The position numbers and the translations under genes were made by a program. Of a stretch of DNA of 64,000 nt, positions 56,558-64,000 are shown piece after piece. Within the stretch, counting starts at the first letter, position 1, and each line of letters begins with the position of its first letter. A model generated the notes under the pieces. It did not search any database. It was not told where the DNA came from and worked only from the letters and a program-made list of their open reading frames with translations. Source of the stretch: Beroe forskalii (taxonomy: Eukaryota > Ctenophora > Nuda > Beroida > Beroidae); the NCBI GenBank assembly GCA_011033025.1, contig WFMF01000551.1:37888-101887 (forward strand), written 5' to 3'.

Positions 56558-59467
56558 CTAAACCTCCAGCGTTGAAGGCAGGAAGGAAGTGAGGGAGGAG
56601 AAGTTGGTTTGAAGGAGGGGTGTCTCGGAGAGAGTCAGGTTATCAGGCAACATGGGCGAATACTTCACTTCTTCCCTGCTCTGTGGGGGGTTCTGAGGGG
56701 CGTCAGAGGTGGGGGTACGAGGCAGGTACTCTTCTTGTGGGAACCTGGGGTAGAACAGAGTGGGGGTCAAAACAGAGAGGGGGTCAGAACAGTGGGGGTC
56801 AAAACAGAGAGGGGGTCAAAACATGGAGGGTCAACGCAGTAGGGGTCAAAACAGAGAGGGTCAAAACAGTAGGGGTCAAAACAGAGAGGGGGTCAAAACA
56901 GTGGGGGTCAAAACAGAGAGGGTCAAAACAGAGGGTCTAAAGAGAGAGAGGGTCAACACAGTGGGGGTCAAAACAGAGAGGGGGTCAAAACAGAGAGGGG
57001 TCAAAACAGTGGCGGTCAAAACAGAGAGGGGGTCAAAACAGTGGGGGTCAAAACAGAGAGGGGGCAAAACAGAGAGGGGGTCAAAACAGAGAGGGTCAAA
57101 ACAGATAGGGGGCAAAACAGAGTGGGGGTCAAAACAGAGAGGGGGTCGAAACAGAGGGGGTCAAAACAGTGGGGGTCAAAACAGTGGGGGTCAAAACAGA
57201 GAGGGTCAAAACAGTGGGGGTCAAAACAGAGAGGGTCAAAACAGTGGGGGTCAAAAAACAGAGAGGGTCAAAACAGTGGGGGCAAAACAGAGAGGGGGTC
57301 AAAACAGTGGGGGTCAAAACAGAGAGGGGTCAAAACAGAGAGGGGGTCAAAACAGAGGGGGTCAAACAGGGGTCAAAACAGGGGTCAAAACAGTGGGGGT
57401 CAAAACAGTGGGGGTCAAAACAGTGGGGATCAAAACAGAGGGGGGTCAAAACAGAGAGGGGGTCAAAACAGAGAGGGGGTCAAAAGAGAGAGGGTCAAAA
57501 CAGTGGGGGTCAAAACAGAGAGAGGGTCAAAACAGAGGGGGTCAAAACAGAGGGGGTCAAAACAGTGGGGGGCAAAACAGAGAGGGGGTCAAAACAGTGA
57601 GGGTCAAAACAGAGAGGGGGTCAAAACAGTGGGGGTCAAAACAGAGGCATGGAGTTATGTTCCAGATTTAGGATAAGTAGTTGAATCTGAGGGGTCTTTT
57701 AAATTTAACGGAGCATAAAATCAGAGGTTGAAGATACCCCGGATATCTCACCTGTACTTGGCGCATCTCTCCGAGTGTGGCGTGGTAAGCAATTCACGCG
57801 CTACATCACGCGTTACCCCCTCACGCGTTACCCTCACGCGTTACCCCCTCACGCGTTACCCCCTCACGCGTTACCCCCTCACGCGTGAGGTAGGGATCGC
57901 GTGACAGGTGGCGGGTGTGCTGCAGTATCGTGGTGGTAGGAGTAGAGGGAGGGACTGGGGACACTACCGTACTCACGGACCTGAGGGGAGGCGAGATTTG
58001 AAATCTTTTCAAACAGTGACACACATCCTCCTGATTCATGCTTGTGATTCCCTCGTAATCAACAGAAATCAATGCTGACTGCTACTGGCAGTTTAATCAA
58101 ACGACCGAAAATTCCAACGTATCACAGAAATTCACAGCAGAGAATATTAGTGACAACAGAGAGTTTGGAATCGAAAATAATCTATGATATGAGAAGTTGA
58201 TATCGGAATTTGATATCAGAAGCTGATGTCAGCAGTTGAAAGCTAACCTGGGCTGCAGTGAGCGAATGATGAGGGGGTCCAGTAGTTGTTTAGCCCTCGC
58301 CTTCCCCTCGGATACTCCCGGTACGGACCAGGCAGGCTGACCGCTGGAAGTGCTTCTCAGCCGGCATCTCACGTGGGGTCGGGGCGTGATGGGGGAGGAG
58401 CGGGTGGGAGGGGCCGTGGTGGCACGCCCGTTCACTGCTGACCTGATCAAAAGAATGGGGGTAGTTTAGAGTGTAGAGAGGGGAATATATTCACAGTCGA
58501 CCTGAGTGTAGAAAGAGGGTTATATCCACTGCTGACCTGAGTGTAGAGAGGGTAGGTATTCGAATGGGAATACAATCGTCCTCAGGTTCATTTTCTCAAA
58601 AGAAGTCGGCGATTTTGATTATTGACAAATTTAGATATAATCACTAGGGTTTGGATAATGAGGGATCTTCAACTCAGAAATTCATTATAAAATTTGAACC
58701 AATGGATCGCTCTTCTTGAATCACAAGCTCTCGATAATTCCAAGTTTGCTCACAACTCACACCTTCACAATTTCAATTCGGAAGCTTCTAGCAGCGCGCG
58801 CGCATTCGACGAAAAGCCGCGCACGCAATGCGCTAAAAAGCACACTAAATTGGTAAAAGTAAAATATCGTTACGGTAGACCGTTTTGACGCGAATTTCAA
58901 ACTGTCACTGATATCGTATGAGACAATAATCCCGAAAAGGTCAGTAATTTCATGAGTTTTAACCTGTTGATAGTGATAGCTGAGCTGAGAGGAGAGGGTC
59001 TCGCAACGCCATTGGGTGCAGTAGGCGGCGGTTTCAAGGTGTTGTAAACGGTCATGTCCCGATCTGAAATCATCTTTGGTAAGTCTGTTGCATTGGTTTA
59101 TTACTTGACATACGTACTCGATGAGAAATTACGGCATGATCAGTTGTAATGTCTGACTGGGATTCGTCCATTGGATGTCAGCAGCGCAATCTCAGCGGAC
59201 CCTCATGTCCCCTGATCTCAATTCGAGAACTCTTATAAGTCATGATTTTAGAATATTTCCCAAGACCCGAATCTAATGATACTAATCTTAATTCGAGAAT
59301 GTTCATGATTTTTGAATCTGTTACCTTCAGTAAAGGCTACGTCAGTGGTGTGTTGGAGCAGCAGTAACTTTGCCTTGTTAACCATCATCTTCTCACTAAC
59401 AGGCTCTGCTAACTCAAACAGCTCACGCGGTGTTATGTCGGACTTAGTAACTGCTGGCTTGTCGAAA
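56558..59467 (-). CDS. 3' exons of an unrecognised Pro/Ser/Thr-rich protein
   Basis: Exon blocks, 5' to 3': 59467-59325 (DITPRELFELAEPVSEKMMV, NKAKLLLLQHTTDVAF); 59063-58964 (DRDMTVYNTLKPPPTAPNG); 58442-58248 (NGRATTAPPTRSSPITPRP, KARAKQLLDPLIIRSLQPR); roughly 58040-57880 (MNQEDVCHCLKRFQISPP, TILQHTRHLSRDPYLTRE); about 57790-57752 (LLTTPHSERCAKYR); 56744-56558 (FPQEEYLPRTPTSDAPQ, ending LEV-stop at 56558). Phases chain through the first three and the last two. The acceptor of the fourth block is weak. The fourth and fifth blocks seem to have been one exon, now split by a 15-bp repeat. Another frame of the second block (LQHLETAAYCTQWRCETL) is also protein-like. I do not recognise the family. 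The 5' end probably lies among the arrays to the right. Confidence 0.5.
56749..57645 (-). repeat. 17-20-bp minisatellite derived from an acceptor region
   Basis: About fifty copies of gggggtcaaaacagagag and shorter forms. It begins at the acceptor of the last exon of the minus-strand gene: the acceptor on the plus strand is ctggggtagaacagag, which looks like a first, unmodified unit. The long open frames on either strand (repeats of Gly-Val-Lys-Thr or Phe-Asp-Pro) follow from the unit length and composition and are not taken as genes. Confidence 0.9.
57808..57890 (-). repeat. 15-bp tandem repeat within a coding block
   Basis: About five copies of cgcgttaccccctca. On the minus strand the copies encode Thr-Arg-Glu-Gly-Val in frame, until a 13-bp unit shifts the frame. 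The sequence before (CTCACGCGTGA) and after (CGCGTGAATTG) would join smoothly as LTRELLTT if the array were removed. Confidence 0.85.
58443..58560 (-). repeat. Duplicated acceptor of the 58442 exon
   Basis: The genuine junction (minus strand) is TTGATCAG|GTCAGCAGTGAA. Copies with CACTCAG|GTCGACTGTGAA and CACTCAG|GTCAGCAGTGGA stand near 58503 and 58539, with tgtagagaggg filler between them on the plus strand. Confidence 0.8.
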
Positions 59468-59700
59468 CTGCGGTAAAATAAATTGCGGTAAAATTAACTG
59501 CGGTAAAGTTAACTGCGGTAGAGTAAACTGCGATAAACTGTGGTAAACTGTGGTAGAGTTAACTGCGATAAAGTTAACTGCGATAAAGTTAACTGCGGTG
59601 AAGTAAACTGTGGTAAAGCGCAGTTAACTGCGGTAATGTTAACTGTGGTTAATGAAACTGCGGTGAAGTAAACTGCGGTGAAGTAAACCGCGATAGGTTA
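59468..59700 (-). repeat. 13-16-bp array derived from an acceptor
   Basis: Units of aactgcggtaaagtt repeat about fifteen times. On the minus strand each unit contains TTTACCGCAG|TT, the same text as the acceptor of the exon starting at 59467, so the array is a string of potential 3' splice sites running upstream from the real one. Confidence 0.88.
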
Positions 59701-59824
59701 ACTGAAGGGAACAGTAAAGAGGCAACTAAAATTTCAATGTAAACAGAAGAGGGAATGGCATTTCTTCTAATGTCCAAATAAATTCACTCAATTCACTGTT
59801 CAGGTAATCATTAAGAAAACTCAA

Positions 59825-59885
59825 AACAACAACAACAACAACAGCAACAACAGCAAACAACAAAAAACAACAACAAAAACAACAA
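59825..59885 (+). repeat. CAA microsatellite
   Basis: A run of imperfect caa triplets with occasional cag. Simple sequence, no further role seen. Confidence 0.9.
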
Positions 59886-59979
59886 AACACCCACGTTATA
59901 ATTCTGGAGAGGGCACTGTCAACTGGTTGGTGTTGGTAAGAGGATCCGGAGTGGCAACTCACTGTATCTGCTGTTGTAC

Positions 59980-61520
59980 CTGACAGGAAGGAATTTCAGA
60001 ACTTCCAGGTGCCAATGTGGCAGAAATTAACAAAATTCTCTTGCTCATATAATTAAATGACCTATAAATTTGAGCAAAGAGCAGTCTCTAATCTCTTGCT
60101 CATGTAATTGACTGACCTATAAGTTTAAGTTGTCTCTTGCTCATATGTAATTGACTGACCTATGAGTTTGAGTTGTCTCTTGCTCGTATGATTGACTGAG
60201 ATTAACACTATTTCCTCTATAATTAAATGACCCACTTGAGCAAAGAGCAGCTATGGGAATCTCTTGCTATAAATTTGAGCACCTATGAGTTTAAGTTGTC
60301 TCTTGCTCATATGTAATTGACTGACCTATGAGTTTGAGTTGTCTCTTGCTCGTATGATTGACTGACCTATGAGTTTAAGTTGTCTCTTGCTCATACAATT
60401 AAATGACCTATAAATTTGAGCAAAGAGCAGTCTCTAATCTCTTGCTCATATGATTGACTGACCTATGAGTTTGAGTTGTTTCTTGCTCATATGATTGACT
60501 GACCTATGAGTTTGAGTTGTCTCTTGCTCATACAATTAAATGACCTATAAATTTGAGCAAAGAGCATTGACTGACCATGAGTTCTTGCTCATAATAATTG
60601 ATGATTGCTTGACCTATGAGTTTGAGTAGTCTCTTGCTCATATGATTTACTGACCTATGAGTTTGAGTTGTCTCTTGCTCTTATAATTGACTGACCTATG
60701 AGTTTAAGTTGTCTCTTGCTCATATAAGTGACTGACCTATGGGTTTGTGTTGTCTCTTGCTCATGTTATTGAATGACCTATGAGTTTGAGTTGTCTCTTG
60801 CTCATGTAATTGACTGACCTATGAGTTTGAGTTGTATCTTGCTCATATAACTGACTGACCTATGAGTTTGAGTTGTCTCTTGCTAATATGATTGACTGAC
60901 CTTTGACTTTGAGATGTCTCTTGCTCATATGATTGACTGACCTATGAGTTTGAGCTGTCTCTTGCTCATATAATTGACTGACCTATGAGTTTGAGTTGTT
61001 TCTAGCTCATATGATTGACTAACCTATGAGTTTGAGTTGTCTCTTGCTCATACAAATTGACTGACCTATGAGTTTGAGTAGTCTCTTGCTCATATGATTG
61101 ACTGACCTAAGAGTTTGAGTTATCTCTTGCTCATATGATTGACTGACCTATGAGTTTGAGTTGTCTCTTGCTCATTTAATTGACTGACCTATAAGTTTGA
61201 GTTGACTCTTGCTCGACTGACCTATGAGTTTGAGTTGTCTCTTGCTCATGTAATTGACTGACCTATGAGTTTGAGTTGTCTCTTGCTCATATGACTGACT
61301 GACCTATGAGTTTGAGTTGTCTCTTGCTCATGTAATTGACTGACCTATGAGTTTGAGTTGTCTCTTGCTCATGTAATTGACTGACCTATGAGTTTGAGTT
61401 GTCTCTTGCTCATATGACTGACTGACCTATGAGTTTGAGTTGTCTTTTGCTCATATAATTAAATGACCTATAAATTTGAGCAAAGATCAGTCTCTAATCT
61501 CTTGCTCATATCATTGACCT
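59980..61520. repeat. ~42-bp tandem array, left part
   Basis: Units of ttgctcatatgattgactga plus cctatgagtttgagttgtct repeat about thirty times, with variants (aaatgacctataaatttgag) interspersed in the left third. The array resumes at 63120-63440 after an interruption of about 1.6 kb. Confidence 0.92.
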
Positions 61521-61539
61521 TGCTTTCCAAAAAGGTTTT

Positions 61540-62760
61540 TCCTTCCATTAGCAGCATGTAAAATCCTCCCAGTAAATTTAAATTGAATTTCTAACTAGTG
61601 AGACAGACGTCTGAGGCTGCAGCCCTCAGAACTAACAGATTTAACTTCAGTCTAATTTCAGGGTATTTTAATAAAATGTCTACTGAAACAAGAACTCAAA
61701 TCCAGTTTAAGTATGTGGATTAGGTTCAAGCAGCCCCCAGTAAACCAATTGTAGTTTTTCAATAGATTATATTTTCACCTCAATAGATTTTCACTATCAT
61801 TTAGACTACAATTCTGAACAATTTCAAGTATTTATCCTGTTTTTAAAATGAAGAATTTTCAACAAATATGAGAATGGAATCCATGAAGGGTCTGGGGCGG
61901 CAGCCCTGTAGTCAGATTTTTCAATAGATTAAATTTTCACCTCAATTGGTTTCACTTTCTCATTTAGACTAAAAAATTGAATAATTTTAAAAGTATTTAT
62001 CCTGTTTTCAAAATGAAGAATCTTCATAAATATGAGAATGGAACCCAGTAGGGTCTGGGGCAGCCCCAGAAACAGATCGTTTTCAATAGATTAAATTTTC
62101 ACCTCAATTGGGTTTTCACTCATTTAGGTTAAGAATTCTGAACAATTTCAAGAGTATTTATCCTGTTTTAAAATGAAGAATTTTCATAAATATGAGAATG
62201 GAATCCATGAAGGGGGTTCAGTCGACAGCCCCCAGAAGCCAGACGTTTTCAATAGATTAAATTTTCCCTCAATTGGGTTTTCACTCATTTAGACTAAAAT
62301 TCTGAATAATTTCCAGCAAGTATTTATACCGTTTTTCAAAAATGAAGAATTTTCATGTAAAAGATGAGAATGGAATCCAGTATGGGGGTTGGGGGCAGCC
62401 CCTGAAGCCGGAACGTTTTTAACCAAATAGGAATTGCCATATCAATAGGAATTTTACCCTTATTTCAGTCTAATTTCAAGCATTTGTTTGGCCCGAAGGC
62501 CGTATTTGAAATGAAAAATGTTTACAGAGATGATAATGAAATCCAGTAGGGGTCTGGGCGGCAGCCCCCAGAAGCTGGATGTTTTCAAACCGAATAGAAT
62601 TTAGATTCAATAGGATTTTAACTCTAATGTCAGTTTCATTTCGAAGTATTTTTGCCCTTGTAGATAATAAAAATGTCAGCGGAGATGAAAATCAAATGCA
62701 GTGAGCTATTGGGCAGGGGTCTTGGGCACTGGGCAGCCGCCCTGGTAGTTGTGTATTTTG
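61540..62760. repeat. ~150-160-bp tandem array (about seven diverged copies)
   Basis: Each unit contains ttcaatagattaaattttca, tatttatcctgttttaaaat, gaagaattttcataaatatg and a ggtctggggcagcccc segment. Copies diverge progressively to the right. It separates the two parts of the 42-bp array. Confidence 0.85.
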
Positions 62761-63119
62761 AACAATAAACTGAATTAGCCTGATAGGATTTTTTACTTTT
62801 ATTTTGTACTTGTGAACCAAAATTTCCCAATTAAATTCCGTTTTATGTTCTAATGGAAGTATTATTTGTGATGACGATTTAAAATCATATAGGAAATACT
62901 TTCTAATGATCAATATTTCATTCATAGCTTCAATAACTTCACACGTGCATTAGTTAGCTAACTGTTATGCATTTTACTGGGATACTTTCAGAACGAAACT
63001 TATAGAATTTTCTGGGAAATTTTTAAAATAATTTGGCAATTTCACAAAATCCTCCCAGTATCAAAAAAATTCCTCCCATTAGCACTGCTAACCGTGCTAA
63101 CCGTTTATGGAAACGAAGT
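62761..63119. other. Spacer between arrays
   Basis: No coding pattern. Near 63050 aaatcctcccagta and near 61560 the same word occur, so the duplicated region around the 155-bp array may extend this far. Confidence 0.4.
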
Positions 63120-63441
63120 GATTGACTGACCTATTAGTTTGAGTTGTCTCTTGCTCATATGATTGACTGACCTATGAGTTTGGATTGTCTCTTGCTCATG
63201 TAATTGACTGACCTATGAGTTTGACTTGTCTCTTGCTCATATGATTGACTGAACTATGAGTTTGACTTGTCTCTTGCTCATATGATTGACTGACCTATGA
63301 GTTTGGAGTTGTCTCTTGCTCATATGGATTGACTGACCCCTATGAGTTTGAGTTGTCTCTTGCTCATATAATTGACTGACCTATGAGTTTGAGTTGTCTT
63401 TCTTGCTCATTTGATTGACTGACCTATGAGTTTGAGTTGTC
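63120..63441. repeat. ~42-bp tandem array, right part
   Basis: About eight further copies of the unit at 59980-61520. The last unit changes to gagttgtctcttactcag at 63424-63441, which has the form of a plus-strand 3' splice site, and ordinary sequence follows. Confidence 0.9.
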
Positions 63442-63535
63442 TCTTACTCAGCACGTCAGGAGGCATGGAGGTGTGGACGTACTGGAAGAATGCTGCACTC
63501 TCTTACCTCCACCTTGGATATAAAGACATGGTTTA
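63442..63535. other. Possible exon, strand unresolved
   Basis: Plus strand: after the CTTACTCAG acceptor an ATG at 63464 opens MEVWTYWKNAALSYLHLGYK to a TAG. The first half resembles the N-terminus of mitochondrial ATP synthase subunit epsilon (W-x-x-A-x-L-S-Y), the second half does not. Minus strand: ATG at 63529 gives MSLYPRW followed by a perfect AG|GTAAGAG donor at 63507, which could be a first coding exon of the gene at 56.6-59.5 kb. Neither reading can be linked by phase. Confidence 0.25.
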
Positions 63536-63679
63536 GAGAAGACTAATCACAGAAATACATTCCATTGAAGGAAATAGTATTTTTGCATGTGTGTCAACAA
63601 TGATTAGTACCCATCATTAGCCTTATTCATTTCTGCAGCTTATCCATGACTAAAGTATTCATTTCACCTCCACTCATCC

Positions 63680-64000
63680 ATTTCTCTAACTTTTCCCCGC
63701 TCCTCTACTGGCCCCCCCCACTTTTTTTGACGTGTCCCCACCTTTCCCCCCTGTCCTCCATGCCCCCCCACCCCATGACGTGTCCCCCTCCTTCCCCCCC
63801 TGGCCCCCCTGCCACTGGCCCCCCCCCCCCCCCTTACGTTCCCCCCCCTCCCTCCCCTTTTGGCCCCCCCCCCCTTTCCCCCCCCCTTAAAATTTCCACC
63901 CTATTTGAACCCGTTCCCCCACCTGCTCCCCACTGGCCCCCCTGCCCTAGCCCCCCACCCCTATGGGGTTTACCCCCCCTCCTCCTGCCCCCCCCCCCCC
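63680..64000. repeat. C-rich low-complexity end
   Basis: Long C runs with ctggccccccct and tgacgtgtccccctcc words. The homopolymers and lack of structure suggest degraded assembly at a contig end. The complementary strand would be G-quadruplex prone. Confidence 0.8.

Noticed and set aside
56760-57676. Long open frames of up to 303 residues on the plus strand and mirror frames on the minus strand
   Set aside because: They follow from the 17-20-bp repeat unit, have only Gly-Val-Lys-Thr-Gln-Arg or Phe-Asp-Pro-Leu repeats, and lie in an intron beside an acceptor.
59980-59996. Possible 17-bp microexon (tacaacagcagata) with GTGAGT donor on the minus strand
   Set aside because: Linking it between MSLYPRW (63.5 kb) and the exon at 59467 misses the required phase by one base.

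Overview
This is a repeat-rich nuclear fragment from a eukaryote, most probably a non-vertebrate metazoan. The genes are split by many GT-AG introns. They include animal families (a germ-granule LOTUS/Tudor protein, a Golgi carbohydrate sulfotransferase, a membrane UDP-glycosyltransferase), and three identical type II tRNA-Leu genes are present. The phylum cannot be fixed from the sequence. A run of 100 Ns at 53482-53581 and low-complexity C-rich sequence at the right end show that this is part of a draft scaffold.

Layout. 1-1.3 kb: two decayed retroelement coding fragments facing away from each other. 3.4-4.9 kb: a GC-rich hairpin module, then a 32-bp satellite-like array in which every unit is built from two palindromes. 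5.55-7.53 kb (minus): a two-exon UDP-glycosyltransferase. 9.17-41.62 kb (minus): one gene of about 30 exons that I assembled exon by exon with consistent splice phases. It encodes a roughly 1,290-residue protein with two LOTUS (OST-HTH) domains, a proline/alanine-rich linker and four extended Tudor modules, and is TDRD7-like. Its introns hold, on the opposite strand, a complete two-exon CHST15-like sulfotransferase (24.09-25.60 kb), three tRNA-Leu(UAG) genes (32.1-32.5 kb), a LINE ORF1 remnant (34.4-35.3 kb) and a possible small coiled-coil gene (16.9-17.3 kb). 41.8-56.5 kb is gene-poor and dominated by foldback DNA: a 325-bp near-perfect hairpin, a 4.1-kb and a 5.5-kb foldback unit, and several smaller palindromic elements. 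56.56-59.47 kb (minus): the 3' exons of an unrecognised proline/serine-rich protein. 59.5-63.4 kb: large tandem arrays. The last 300 bases are C-rich.

The most unusual observation is a recurring pattern at exon edges. At ten or so splice junctions in two neighbouring genes, the intron immediately beside the exon carries tandem copies of the junction itself (splice site plus a few exon bases). The clearest cases are nine copies of the exon 16 acceptor and six of the exon 22 donor of the TDRD7-like gene, and acceptor-derived arrays in the 56-60 kb gene. This looks like repeated local duplication seeded at splice sites, and it offers a natural series for studying intron growth, exon-boundary shift or decoy splice sites.

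The TDRD7-like protein would be expected to act in germ granules and the piRNA pathway, which silences transposons, and its own introns are full of transposon remnants and hairpins. The sulfotransferase and glycosyltransferase are secretory-pathway enzymes with no evident functional link to it beyond position.
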